This document shows positions 7,166-15,876 of a DNA stretch of 64,000 bases, piece after piece. The notes beneath the pieces were generated by a model. It was not told where the DNA came from. It saw nothing but the letters and a program-made list of their open reading frames with translations, and searched no databases. Positions within the stretch are counted from its first letter, which is position 1; each line of letters starts with the position of its first letter. The position numbers and the translations under genes were made by a program. This DNA comes from a virus: positions 16,175 through 80,174 of IMG/VR virus record IMGVR_UViG_3300009419_000011; one strand, 5' to 3'.

Positions 7166-8789
7166 CTTGCAGTCCTTCTTCTAGAGCACGTAAATCATCA
7201 TCATCTGGATTAACTAAATCAACTTCTTCTGCTTTAGTAACTTCTTCAATTTCGAAGAATGAGTTAAAAGTATTCTGCTTAGGACCGCCTTGTAGACGAG
7301 CACCTTCTAAGCTACGAAGGAAAGGACCAGCTTGCTCAATTAACGCAAACGCTTCATCTTTAGTAGCAGTATTAAACAGCTCTTCGACAAATGTGCTAAA
7401 GTACAAAATGTTACGAGGAACCCAATCTGAATACTCGTCACTCATGTCGCTTGATTTAACTTTCTTCCAATGTTTCCAATTAATTCTATCTTTAGTTTTT
7501 GCAATCTCAATATCCATTAATTGTTGAGCACGTTGAACAGCAACAATATGACATTCAACATTATGTCCCATCATTAGGGCATATGCAAAGCTATCCCAAG
7601 ATGTTTTGTTAGGAATCTTACCTAGTTTGTTAAGCCTAGGCACAATATGATAGTGTTCTGGATTCAAGTGATCAAACTTAACATCACCTAACTCTGTATC
7701 AGACTTTCTTTCGCCTAGATCATAATAGGCGATGTCTTTCATTGTTAGACGTTTTCCGATTGTTGACTCGAATGGGAACGGGATGTCTGATCCTGAAAGT
7801 GCTTTGTTATCTGGGGCTTTGTCCATAATAACACTCCACCTTTTTGGCGTGTGGACTGCGTTTGTGTAGACGAGGCCGTGTGCTGTTGCGATGAACGGTG
7901 AGGCACAGTCAAAAGATATGGTAAGCTCTTCATTAATATGTTTCCTAATTTGTCGTTGAATTAACGTTAAGTAACAACTCCAGTCAAGTTGTGCTGTACC
8001 CAAGAAGTGGATCCAGTTTTTGCCCTTCAGCAAACCATCTTCACGCAAGGTCATAAGACGCTTGAGTGTAATATCCATCTTGCACATGTTAGCACCACCA
8101 AAGGCCCAACCTTCTGCTTCACGCCCTGCATACTTGCCTGCCGGGTCGCTAAATTCTTTTACACCATTATACCACTTCTCAGCAGTTTCCCAATCTGAAC
8201 CTTGTAAGACATTAAGCCATTTAGTATTGCCTAATCTGTTCATTAGGAAGTAATCGTTATTGTAACGAGTCTTATCTAAGCAGTCATCGAATGTTTTTAA
8301 TCCGGTCTTTGGACTGTGAATATGATCACAGGCCCAGGTTGGAACGTCTAACATCATAGACCAATCGGCTGTTAGCTCAAGCCATTCTAAAATACTTTGA
8401 CGTGTCTTAGTTGCAGCAGGACCTTCAAAGTTTAACCAGTCAAACTTAAGAACACCTTTACCAATTTGGTATCCGCCGGAGTCTCCCAGAATCATTGTAT
8501 TCCCGCGATCACGTTGTTGGATCATTGACTCCTGCGTTATACTCTTATTCAAGTCTAACTGTGCGTGACCCGCAGAGTATAGACCGTACTTGTATGTGAA
8601 ATATCCTTGTTCAGGATTTAAAAAGTTCATACCTTCAATGCCGCGATCAAAGCCGGCGGGAATACGATCTTTGGGAACGAACTCTTCTAGGCGTTGCTTG
8701 GCAACATAGGTACTATAGAAACTACTAATTGCAGGTAGGTATACTGCGTAGTCCTTTTGTAGTGGGGTTAAATTAACTTGTTGTTTCAT
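7155..8789 (-). CDS. dpdA: DpdA-like DNA/tRNA guanine transglycosylase
   Basis: 544 residues with a TIM-barrel queuine/archaeosine tRNA-guanine transglycosylase core. The substrate-pocket motif LGDSGGYQIGKG (101-112) and the catalytic-Asp segment MLDVPTWACDH (146-156) match the family, and FGGANM, HFLGTAQLDW and ISFDCASPF follow in order. In phages such proteins (DpdA) exchange guanine in DNA for preQ0-type bases; FolE, QueD and QueE homologues in the window could make the precursor. Most phage DpdAs are smaller or have other C-termini; the last 120 residues here are not recognised. A tRNA substrate cannot be excluded. Confidence 0.85.
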   Translation of the reverse strand: MKQQVNLTPLQKDYAVYLPAISSFYSTYVAKQRLEEFVPKDRIPAGFDRGIEGMNFLNPEQGYFTYKYGLYSAGHAQLDLNKSITQESMIQQRDRGNTMILGDSGGYQIGKGVLKFDWLNFEGPAATKTRQSILEWLELTADWSMMLDVPTWACDHIHSPKTGLKTFDDCLDKTRYNNDYFLMNRLGNTKWLNVLQGSDWETAEKWYNGVKEFSDPAGKYAGREAEGWAFGGANMCKMDITLKRLMTLREDGLLKGKNWIHFLGTAQLDWSCYLTLIQRQIRKHINEELTISFDCASPFIATAHGLVYTNAVHTPKRWSVIMDKAPDNKALSGSDIPFPFESTIGKRLTMKDIAYYDLGERKSDTELGDVKFDHLNPEHYHIVPRLNKLGKIPNKTSWDSFAYALMMGHNVECHIVAVQRAQQLMDIEIAKTKDRINWKHWKKVKSSDMSDEYSDWVPRNILYFSTFVEELFNTATKDEAFALIEQAGPFLRSLEGARLQGGPKQNTFNSFFEIEEVTKAEEVDLVNPDDDDLRALEEGLQDES

Positions 8790-9141
8790 GTTCTTTACTT
8801 AATATTATTGTAGCATCTAATTGTATCTTTGCCTTCTTTAAATTATCCAAGGCAATATTAATAGCAGGATGTTCTTTAGCTAACGCTTCGATTTGAAACT
8901 CTTCGTCTCGCTTCCTTCGAGCCCAATCGAGTAATGCTTCTGCCTCAGTAGTCATTGATACACTAGCATAGGTTGTTGATAACTCTTTCCATGATGAACC
9001 GTCGTATACTTCCATGTTACAACTAGAGGTATTGTATCGCAACATTCCTGCTGATTGACTTCCAGGAGGAACGTATGTGCTTATAGGACTACCTCCAGTT
9101 ACCTGAAGGTATCTTCCGGAATGAGTTATCCCTTTTATCAT
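8773..9141 (-). CDS. small virion-associated protein, 122 aa
   Basis: The N-terminal half (GITHSGRYLQVTGG, AGMLRYNTSSCNMEVYDG, SWKEL) has the pattern seen in phage fibre proteins, where a MxYNxxxxxxEVYDGxxW motif is common. The second half is a helical EAEALLDWARRKRDEE segment. Similar small proteins occur in marine T4-like phages. It overlaps the clamp gene by four bases. Confidence 0.7.
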   Translation of the reverse strand: MIKGITHSGRYLQVTGGSPISTYVPPGSQSAGMLRYNTSSCNMEVYDGSSWKELSTTYASVSMTTEAEALLDWARRKRDEEFQIEALAKEHPAINIALDNLKKAKIQLDATIILSKEHETTS

Positions 9142-9872
9142 GCCTGTGCTGGAATAATATATTTGTAAGTAGCAAGGCCGCTATCTAATGTAATCTGCAT
9201 AGCACCTTCGTTACTGAAACTTACTTTAGCATTATTAGCGTCTGCAATTTTAAGAATGCTCAACACACTTTGTACAGGCCATGTCCAACCTTTATTTAGG
9301 TTGCCAACAACACCTGTTGCAAAAATAAATTCACCACCGTGTGTGCTTTGATCTCCAAAGGTAAACTTTAAATTACCATTTTCGGTCTTTGCCAAGAAAG
9401 TAGTGTGTTCGTTGTTAGCAGCCGCTTGGAACTGAAAACGTTGTACACTTTGAACGCTAGGCTCAATCTCAACATCCCACTTGACACCGCGAAACTTCAC
9501 AGTCTTCAACTTTTCGTTAATAATGTCAGTATTCATAAAACGATAATCGTTTTTGAAGTCCTTTGTTTTATTCTCAAAGTGCAAACCAGTTGGAATAGTA
9601 TCTCCGTTGCGGTCTGCGGTAGTAACTTCAATCTTAGCATCTTCTTTGTACTCTGGGCAATCTAACAGATACTTTAGCTTGTTCATTTGCGGCATACCGA
9701 ACACACCTACCATGTCTGGATATGGATTTGCTGTTTCAGCATACATGATAACCGAACGGTCATCTGCCATACTGTCAACGCTAGTCTTCTTTGCGTCTCC
9801 AGTAATTTTCACAATATTTAGGAAGCCAAGGTTATGTGTGTGACCTACGATGTCTTGAAGAATGTCTTTCAT
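9138..9872 (-). CDS. 45: DNA polymerase sliding clamp (T4 gp45-like)
   Basis: 244 residues, close to the size of T4 gp45 and its cyanophage homologues. The alternating strands and the pattern FLNIVKITGD, VGVFGMPQMNKLKYLLDCPE and the C-terminal LATYKYIIPAQA match the trimeric clamp family. It gives processivity to gp43 and in T4 also activates late transcription. It lies directly downstream of the polymerase gene and has its own sigma-70-like promoter (9890-9918). Confidence 0.9.
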   Translation of the reverse strand: MKDILQDIVGHTHNLGFLNIVKITGDAKKTSVDSMADDRSVIMYAETANPYPDMVGVFGMPQMNKLKYLLDCPEYKEDAKIEVTTADRNGDTIPTGLHFENKTKDFKNDYRFMNTDIINEKLKTVKFRGVKWDVEIEPSVQSVQRFQFQAAANNEHTTFLAKTENGNLKFTFGDQSTHGGEFIFATGVVGNLNKGWTWPVQSVLSILKIADANNAKVSFSNEGAMQITLDSGLATYKYIIPAQA

Positions 9873-9889
9873 TTTAAATCCTTTTGTTT

Positions 9890-9918
9890 AGTATATTTAG
9901 AAATTTGTATAATGTCAA
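9890..9918 (-). promoter_or_regulatory. sigma-70-like promoter of the clamp gene
   Basis: TTGACA (9918-9913), a 17-base spacer and TATACT (9895-9890), 17 bases before the gp45 ATG. The spacer end reads TCTAAATA, so a T4-late-like motif overlaps the -10 region. Confidence 0.75.
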
Positions 9919-9925
9919 ATAAATT

Positions 9926-12595
9926 TTATTCAAAGCTGAATAAACTGCCGAATGTGTTGTTCTGGGTAGTAGATTCTAAGTCCCACTCTAGAACTCCAAT
10001 TAAGTTGTCTAACTTGTTGTTGATAATAGTAGCTTCCATTTCGCTATGATCGAACGGAAGTTCTTGGAACCATTTTGGTAAACGCATTTCGTCAACTGGA
10101 TATGCAATTGAAGTATACCCTAATGGGTTGTCTTTCATCTTGCACACAATAACTTTCATACCGTCTACGATGCCCATTGAGTACTTGTCACCGTTCATAC
10201 GTTTCAAAGTATTCCAGTTAATACTAGCACGAACATGTCCTGGCATGTTAGTCCTGCCTGCTTTGACTTCTTTGGCTTGATATTCTGCAATGTTATTTGC
10301 ACGTTTAGGACTGCCTTTTTCCCAACCGGGCCTTTGTTTAAATTCACTTCGGAACTCACCGATGCGTTCTAGAATCTCTTCTTCCTGGGCATTATTAAGC
10401 ACCTTGGTTAGAATTTCTTCTAAGAACTTTTGCATAAATTCAGGAGTATCACTGCGTTTCAAATCTAAGCCCATAGCTTTGATCTTACCTGGCTTACCAT
10501 CTACATCGCTACGCTTGCCTTCTTTGTCATAATACAAAACAGCATAACGCTTCTTAGTAATGAACAGGCCTTTGATAGCAACAATTTCACGACCAGCTTT
10601 GATAACATCTCCTCGAGTTTTCGGGCAGTGGAAGTCGTCTAACATAAATTGTGGAAATGTGCCATTTACTTCTTCGGAGATAGTGTCGTATAGTTGAACA
10701 ACGACTTCTTTGTTCCAGGGTATTTGCCCCTTATTAATCTCGTTTTTTAAGGTTGTGTAAGCTGAAAAGTATACAGAATCTGTATCACCGTATATGATAC
10801 TTTTGCCAGTATAGTTGTACTCACCAGTAACTACTTCATTTACTTTCGCAGCCATATGCCTGGTGATCCGTCGACCAGTAAGAGTTGTGGATTGCCCAAT
10901 ACGATTATCAAAGAACCTACAACCAGCGTTAAGAATAGCACCGTATAGGCTATTGAGGTTAATCTTTTTAACCAGCTGTCTTTTATCCCAATATTCTTCT
11001 TCAACTTTATTCCCCGATGCAATACATTCTTTTAATTTTGCCTGCATTTCTTTACGTTCGGCATACCAACGTTTTAACAATCCGGGAATGATCCCTTCTT
11101 TCTCATAGGTAAAGATAGTACCGTTTGCTGAGATTACCCAAGGCTGATTGCTTTCAAAAATCAGTTCATAGATTTGAGCACCGCTCAGTATATCAACTCT
11201 GCCATCTTCCCAGTCGACAGTGATATCAGTTGCACGATCCTTTGACATAACAAGTTCGTATTCATTACTGCCAAACTTACCTTCCCATGAAGCTGCAAAG
11301 CTAGAACCTTTATTCATCTTACCTTCGATTTCGGTCTTAGTATAAGATTGGCGTAACTGTCCAACAATAGTTTCTGGACCCATGTTCAACGCACGAATAG
11401 CAGACGGATACAATGAGTTAATGTCCATTGATCCGATCCAGTCATGCAATCCTTTTTTAGGATATGCAACATACGCCCCTGCGGCTTGTGTTTCTAAATC
11501 TTCATCACGTTTAGGACGACCCGGAACAATCAATCCGCGGTGATGAGCTTCGTTTACAATTGCCTGTTCAGTAACAGCTACCGCACCCATTGTGGTCTGT
11601 AATAGTACAGTACACTCGTGTGCTAGTGTGTTAGCTAAGTCAATGAACTTTAATTTATTGTCTAGCTTATTCAACAATGCTGTATCTTGTCTATTGTATT
11701 CGATGAACTTGCGAAAGTCATTGTTATACAATTGATCCAAGGTACCTTCGTATTGCGTCTTACTCTCACCTACTTCCATCTCTCCGATGGCATCCAATCT
11801 ATAGGTGTGTCGCTCTTCATAGGTGTACTTGCGGTACAACTCGAGACTGTCCAGATGAACGCGACCAACCAAGTCATAAGTAATAGCTTTTTTTCCATAC
11901 TTCTCGTACTCTCTTTTCTTAGGGAACTGATCCCATAGACACAACCTACGAGTATCTTCTTTACTAAGAACTTTAATGATGCGGTTAACAGTGTAAGGCA
12001 TATCATATCCTTCACTATTCCATCCGCTCAAAATATCCGCATCTTGAATCAGGCCTAGGAATGTTTCTAACATTTCATATTCTGTTTCAAACAGCATGGT
12101 GTTAGGAAAGTCTTTTACTTGCTCCTTTGCCTGCTCCATTGTCAGCGTCTTGGGCGGAACTGCAAGACATACTAATGTATCTAACCATTGCAAGTGGACA
12201 GAAATTGCAGTAATTGGCATAAACGCATCTTCAGGAGTGCTGTAACCGCGTTCTGGATCAAAGTCTACCTCAATATCCCAAAATGCTACATTGAGCTTAG
12301 GAGCATCTTTGCCTAAATAGTTTTCTTCTAGGCATCGGAATACAGGATTAATATCATTTTCAAAGAGTTTTTTTCCTGAGTGAATTCGTGTTACTTTTTG
12401 GAACTCTTTGTAATTTTTGACAGAAACTTTACTTAGTGGATCACCGTAAATTGAACGGTATTTTCCTTTAGCGTCTGGGTAGTATAATACATATTTGGCA
12501 GGATAATCTTGAAAGATTCTGCCTTTCTTTGGATCACGCTCAACGACGCGAATAACGTCCTTGTCGCGATCCCACATTGAATCGACGTAGCTCAT
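9926..12595 (-). CDS. 43: family B DNA polymerase (T4 gp43-like)
   Basis: 889 residues, the usual T4-like length. The 3'-5' exonuclease acidic residues are visible in FWDIEVDF (D107, E109), GWNSEGYDMPY (about 191-201) and YNRQDTALL (D304). The polymerase palm has DINSLYPSAI (D391), KINLNSLYGA (about 544-552) and YGDTDSVY (D604, D606). All catalytic residues are present and there is no intein or split. A 7-bp hairpin with an 8-base loop overlaps the ribosome binding site, as in T4 autogenous control of gp43. Confidence 0.97.
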   Translation of the reverse strand: MSYVDSMWDRDKDVIRVVERDPKKGRIFQDYPAKYVLYYPDAKGKYRSIYGDPLSKVSVKNYKEFQKVTRIHSGKKLFENDINPVFRCLEENYLGKDAPKLNVAFWDIEVDFDPERGYSTPEDAFMPITAISVHLQWLDTLVCLAVPPKTLTMEQAKEQVKDFPNTMLFETEYEMLETFLGLIQDADILSGWNSEGYDMPYTVNRIIKVLSKEDTRRLCLWDQFPKKREYEKYGKKAITYDLVGRVHLDSLELYRKYTYEERHTYRLDAIGEMEVGESKTQYEGTLDQLYNNDFRKFIEYNRQDTALLNKLDNKLKFIDLANTLAHECTVLLQTTMGAVAVTEQAIVNEAHHRGLIVPGRPKRDEDLETQAAGAYVAYPKKGLHDWIGSMDINSLYPSAIRALNMGPETIVGQLRQSYTKTEIEGKMNKGSSFAASWEGKFGSNEYELVMSKDRATDITVDWEDGRVDILSGAQIYELIFESNQPWVISANGTIFTYEKEGIIPGLLKRWYAERKEMQAKLKECIASGNKVEEEYWDKRQLVKKINLNSLYGAILNAGCRFFDNRIGQSTTLTGRRITRHMAAKVNEVVTGEYNYTGKSIIYGDTDSVYFSAYTTLKNEINKGQIPWNKEVVVQLYDTISEEVNGTFPQFMLDDFHCPKTRGDVIKAGREIVAIKGLFITKKRYAVLYYDKEGKRSDVDGKPGKIKAMGLDLKRSDTPEFMQKFLEEILTKVLNNAQEEEILERIGEFRSEFKQRPGWEKGSPKRANNIAEYQAKEVKAGRTNMPGHVRASINWNTLKRMNGDKYSMGIVDGMKVIVCKMKDNPLGYTSIAYPVDEMRLPKWFQELPFDHSEMEATIINNKLDNLIGVLEWDLESTTQNNTFGSLFSFE

Positions 12596-12600
12596 TTTTT

Positions 12601-12626
12601 CTCCTTTGTAGTTTGTGGCCTACAAA
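12601..12626 (-). promoter_or_regulatory. hairpin over gp43 ribosome binding site, candidate translational operator
   Basis: Read on the minus strand, TTTGTAG, loop GCCACAAA and CTACAAA form a perfect 7-bp stem with an 8-base loop. The last three bases of the stem are the start of the AAAGGAG ribosome binding site, six bases before ATG 12595. T4 gp43 represses its own translation through a hairpin with an 8-base loop at the same place; the loop sequence here differs. Confidence 0.6.
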
Positions 12627-12664
12627 TACCAACCGGATCATTTATGGCTGATCAAACCTTTCTC

Positions 12665-12952
12665 TTATATATTTAATAGTCTAACGTAACCGATAATATC
12701 TATAGTGACTAACAATAGATAATTTGCTACCATGCCAGTACTCTTGCGAGTCCAAGCAGCCCATCCAAATATTGCACATTGTAAAATGAATATAGGATAC
12801 AGATAGAAAAATAAGGGATCAGTTGCTCCTGCTGCCAATGTCAGCGAGCAACCAAGACTCATTAACCAGGCAGCAATTTCTAATGAAAACCGTGTCGGCC
12901 ATTCTCGATAATCAGTCCTTGCCCAATTATATATTCTTTGGATAAACTCCAT
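12665..12952 (-). CDS. small membrane protein, 95 aa
   Basis: Three likely membrane segments: about residues 26-42 (AAWLMSLGCSLTLAAGA), 47-66 (LFFYLYPIFILQCAIFGWAA) and 74-92 (MVANYLLLVTIDIIGYVRLL). The start shares one base with the stop of the DsbA-like gene (TAATG). Function unknown; it stands between DsbA and the polymerase. Confidence 0.7.
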   Translation of the reverse strand: MEFIQRIYNWARTDYREWPTRFSLEIAAWLMSLGCSLTLAAGATDPLFFYLYPIFILQCAIFGWAAWTRKSTGMVANYLLLVTIDIIGYVRLLNI

Positions 12953-13221
12953 TAGTCTTCCTTACGGAAGCTGTGGCCGCTAATATCAACAATAGTTTCC
13001 AAATCATCAAACTCACGGAATACTTGATCCCATGTATCTTTTTGTGCAATCTTGATAGCCTTCTTGATAACGCTTGGCTTGACTTCAAGTTCCTCTGCAA
13101 CAGCTTTGATTGTTTCATTCAAACCTTCTGTTAGGTCTTGAATTTCCTGCATAACTGTCATACCTTCTGCGACAATCTGCTTAATCTTTGCTTGCTCTGG
13201 GGCACCGAATGCTTTTGACAT
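12952..13221 (-). CDS. dsbA: DsbA-like double-stranded DNA binding protein
   Basis: 89 residues, exactly the size of T4 DsbA, with a comparable helical layout: an N-terminal helix, a LNETIKAVAEELEVKPSVIKK segment resembling the DELGVDGKMFNRLL region, then the conserved K-D-T/N and acidic C-terminal helix. T4 DsbA binds DNA and affects late transcription. It has its own strong promoter (13245-13273). Assigned by size and pattern, not by close identity. Confidence 0.65.
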   Translation of the reverse strand: MSKAFGAPEQAKIKQIVAEGMTVMQEIQDLTEGLNETIKAVAEELEVKPSVIKKAIKIAQKDTWDQVFREFDDLETIVDISGHSFRKED

Positions 13222-13244
13222 AAATTAATCTCCTGTGAACATTA

Positions 13245-13273
13245 AGTATATACTAATGCGAATACAGTGTCAA
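13245..13273 (-). promoter_or_regulatory. sigma-70-like promoter of the dsbA operon
   Basis: TTGACA (13273-13268), 17-base spacer and TATACT (13250-13245). The -10 lies inside the palindrome AGTATATACT, which could bind a regulator. It is 24 bases upstream of the dsbA ATG. Confidence 0.75.
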
Positions 13274-13277
13274 ACTT

Positions 13278-13913
13278 TTATTCGTAAGTTACTGTATCAG
13301 AGTCGCCCAATCGCCATTTGGGGTTTGTTTCCACAACCCATTTTTTAGTAGCAACTTTGAAATCTGGAAAAAGCATTTCTTTGGGGTTACTGGCGGCATC
13401 AAAAAATCTACAACGGTTATTGGGCTGTGCTGCATATTGTCCGTTGGCTAACTGTATAAAGTTAAAGCTCTTGTGATCCTCCGGCCATTCACTGTAGCCG
13501 GTATCTATTGTGTTAAGATCTGGACTAGCATTGTCCACTGTAAACATATAGTCGCCCTTGTGTAGTTGACGATCTTTGGCATAAAACTCGCAGGATAGAT
13601 TGCGTAGAAATGCCTTTTGTATCACAGCAATGTCATAACTGAAACAGTCCCAGATCTGTAGTGTGTCAAGTGGTAAAAACTTATCTGGCTCTAGGTCAGT
13701 GTTTCTGCTCACGTAGGCGTGTAGGGGTAGTTTATCATACAGAGCACCGTATCTGGGCAAATAACTTTCAATACGAAATGCTTGACTACGTAAGCTCTTT
13801 ATTGATACCCATATACAAGGTTCGTATTCGCCGTGTCCAGATTTAAAATCATATAAAAATTCTCGACGTACGAAACAATGTACCGGCGGCAAGTTAGCAA
13901 CTAAGAAACTCAT
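13278..13913 (-). CDS. conserved phage protein, 211 aa
   Basis: Starts MSFLVANLPPVHCFVRREFL and contains GEYEPCIWVSIKSLRSQAFR and LPLDTLQIWDCFSYDIAVI. It is rich in aromatic residues and mostly beta. Similar uncharacterised proteins are common in T4-like aquatic phages. It is the last gene of the late block that starts at 20061; one base separates it from the zincin gene. Confidence 0.75.
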   Translation of the reverse strand: MSFLVANLPPVHCFVRREFLYDFKSGHGEYEPCIWVSIKSLRSQAFRIESYLPRYGALYDKLPLHAYVSRNTDLEPDKFLPLDTLQIWDCFSYDIAVIQKAFLRNLSCEFYAKDRQLHKGDYMFTVDNASPDLNTIDTGYSEWPEDHKSFNFIQLANGQYAAQPNNRCRFFDAASNPKEMLFPDFKVATKKWVVETNPKWRLGDSDTVTYE

Positions 13914-13914
13914 G

Positions 13915-14331
13915 TTATTCTTCTAGATTAACAGCGTCGGTATTAAAAAATTCTGGATTTGCTTTGTTAAACTTACGCATCACAATACCGGCTAACTCGT
14001 GTGCTTGATTTTCCTCAGGACTACCTGTAGCACCTGCACCAGGCTGTAGACCAGTTTCTTCGTTTTGTTTGTAATGCACCATTTCGTGTGCCAGTGTTCT
14101 TAGAATGTCTAATGGATGCCTATCTTCGATTGCAATATTGATTATTTTAGTTTCGCTATTGAAACTTCCAAAACTAGGCTGATCGTCTACACTGCCAATG
14201 CGTAAATGCATTTTGATCTTTGGAACAGTTTTTAATTTAAGTTCGTTGACTGCAAAGGGAAGGAACTCCTGAAGTATTTTCATAAAATCAGGTTTTGAAT
14301 TTACATTCTCTAATAAGTCTATGATTTTCAT
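13915..14331 (-). CDS. zincin-like metalloprotease with capsid-targeting-like N-terminus
   Basis: 138 residues. LRTLAHEMVHYKQNE carries the HExxH zinc motif (about 85-89), with EENQAHELA downstream as a possible third-ligand helix. This matches short SprT/zincin-like peptidases of phages. The N-terminus MKIIDLLEN resembles the start of T4 internal head proteins, with LLE as a possible prohead-protease site. The start overlaps the previous stop by one base. Virion maturation or delivery into the host are both possible roles. Confidence 0.75.
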   Translation of the reverse strand: MKIIDLLENVNSKPDFMKILQEFLPFAVNELKLKTVPKIKMHLRIGSVDDQPSFGSFNSETKIINIAIEDRHPLDILRTLAHEMVHYKQNEETGLQPGAGATGSPEENQAHELAGIVMRKFNKANPEFFNTDAVNLEE

Positions 14332-15233
14332 TACTTGATAATTCTACGATCCAGTGCTGCCCATAGACGAGATTCGTAAGCAGGCTCTTTGTTTTTATGC
14401 TTAGTGTCGCCTTGCTTTTGGGCTTTCTTTTTATCTTTGTGAGCACCAGCACCGCTTTGCACAGCATTCTTGGCCACAAAGTTTCGAGGTTTAACTGTGT
14501 GTTTCACAGCACGTACACCTTTCTTATTTTCTTCAACTGGCTTTTCTTTTAATTTACTGCGAGCCTGCATCTTAGACATTTTGTAAGTTGATTGGAATTC
14601 TTCGTCACTCATTGTGCGTAGATCCATTAGGATCTCTTTAACTCCGCCCTCTTTGATACTTTCTTTTTTGTGGCTCTTATAACCCTTGTTTTTCATGGAC
14701 CATGCTAGTGCATATGGATTATCAATATCATCATGCTTCTTCATAGCCTTAACAGTCTTTTCCCATCCTGGCGGTGCAACTTCTGCTACTGCACTTTCTT
14801 TTGGCACACAGTTAGGAACTTGTTTTCCGCCCTTTTTCTTCATGCCAATTTGCTTATAGTCTTTCCAACATGTTTCGTCTAATTCGCCCTCCGCTACACC
14901 TTGCCCTAACACTTGACGAACTAATAGTTCAGGAGCAAAATCCATGTCACCGGCTAGTTCTCTTGCTGCCGACAGCACTGCTTGTCTAGTTGGCTGTAAT
15001 CTTTTTTCTTCTACATCTCTACGAAGTTTCATTATGAGAGATTGTGCATCATATCCCAAATCTCTAACGCCTTCCGCAGTGTTAGTTTCTTGGAACAGCT
15101 TTCCGCTATCAAGAGCATTGTCTGTAGGCTTTTGTCGTCTAATCATCTTGCCAGCCTTGCTAGGTGCAGTTGCTACAGAGCTTGTGCTCATTCCGCCTAC
15201 GCTTGCAGATTCTAAAATTTGTATGATTCTCAT
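14331..15233 (-). CDS. late, probably virion-associated protein with CWKxYK module, 300 aa
   Basis: Begins MRIIQILESASVGG (capsid-targeting-like, ILE as possible cleavage site). Residues 122-144 hold a CWKDYKQIGMKKKGGK...NCVP module also found at the end of the 1270-aa neighbour. A PPGWEKTVKAMKKHDDIDNP segment and a Lys-rich C-terminus (about 235-285) follow. No enzymatic motif is seen. Such modules recur in marine myovirus virion proteins. It overlaps both neighbours by one to four bases. Confidence 0.75.
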   Translation of the reverse strand: MRIIQILESASVGGMSTSSVATAPSKAGKMIRRQKPTDNALDSGKLFQETNTAEGVRDLGYDAQSLIMKLRRDVEEKRLQPTRQAVLSAARELAGDMDFAPELLVRQVLGQGVAEGELDETCWKDYKQIGMKKKGGKQVPNCVPKESAVAEVAPPGWEKTVKAMKKHDDIDNPYALAWSMKNKGYKSHKKESIKEGGVKEILMDLRTMSDEEFQSTYKMSKMQARSKLKEKPVEENKKGVRAVKHTVKPRNFVAKNAVQSGAGAHKDKKKAQKQGDTKHKNKEPAYESRLWAALDRRIIK

Positions 15234-15601
15234 TTTGTTAATTTATTCCTATCAGGAACGGGCCCGTATATGTTTGTAGAGTCTAACTCGTCACTATTCA
15301 TGTCACCGTGATTCATATCTTCATAACTCGCACCGGCAGCTTTGTAGGCTGCTTTTAGCATGTCTGCTTCTACTTGTGTGTAAGGATGTGCAGTCTTCTT
15401 TTTACCTGCCCAACTTTTTGAATCAATGTCTAACTTATTCTTTCCATCGCTCATTGCCGCTGCCATACCAACTCTAAAACTGACGTATCCGCTATCTGCT
15501 TTTTCAGAATCAGAATAACGATGCAGTCCCCGTGTGGATTGCTGCTGACGCTTAGTCAGCTTGCCGTTAGTTCTTTCAGCGATGAATTCTTTTGCTCTCA
15601 T
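15230..15601 (-). CDS. internal-head-protein-like basic protein, 123 aa
   Basis: The first nine residues MRAKEFIAE closely match the capsid-targeting start of T4 internal proteins (MKTYQEFIAE), with IAE a consensus gp21 cleavage site. The rest is hydrophilic: KRQQQSTRGLHRYSD, VSFRVGMAAAMSDG and DIDSKSWAGKKKTAHPYTQ. Similar proteins occur in cyanophages. I infer packaging in the head; the function is unknown. Confidence 0.75.
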   Translation of the reverse strand: MRAKEFIAERTNGKLTKRQQQSTRGLHRYSDSEKADSGYVSFRVGMAAAMSDGKNKLDIDSKSWAGKKKTAHPYTQVEADMLKAAYKAAGASYEDMNHGDMNSDELDSTNIYGPVPDRNKLTK

Positions 15602-15609
15602 AGTGTTAT

Positions 15610-15876
15610 TTATTTTTTACCAAACCAAAGTTCGAACCAAGCCGGCGTACCCGGTTTAATTCCCTGTTCACGCATTATGCGAGCATTTTCGTTACCATGT
15701 TGACTATGTAGCGGTATATCTCTTTTTGTCAAGTATTCACGCATACGCTGTTCTGCACCTAACTCTCCTAGCCAGTTACTAGATTGTAGTGCATGTACAG
15801 GATCATCTGGGCTTAGAGCACAGTCTGGATCAGTTGAAGCATCTACAGGGAATCCTGCTATTCGATATTGTTTCAT
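15610..15876 (-). CDS. hypothetical late protein, 88 aa
   Basis: Starts MKQYRIAGFPVDASTDPDCA and ends GIKPGTPAWFELWFGKK. It overlaps the stop of the large fusion gene by four bases, so it is part of the same operon. It lacks the capsid-targeting-like N-terminus of its neighbours. Function unknown. Confidence 0.65.
   Translation of the reverse strand: MKQYRIAGFPVDASTDPDCALSPDDPVHALQSSNWLGELGAEQRMREYLTKRDIPLHSQHGNENARIMREQGIKPGTPAWFELWFGKK

Noticed and set aside
15607-15614. AATAAATA before the gene starting at 15601
   Set aside because: It is only five bases from the ATG and inside the end of the upstream gene, too close to serve as a late promoter for it.
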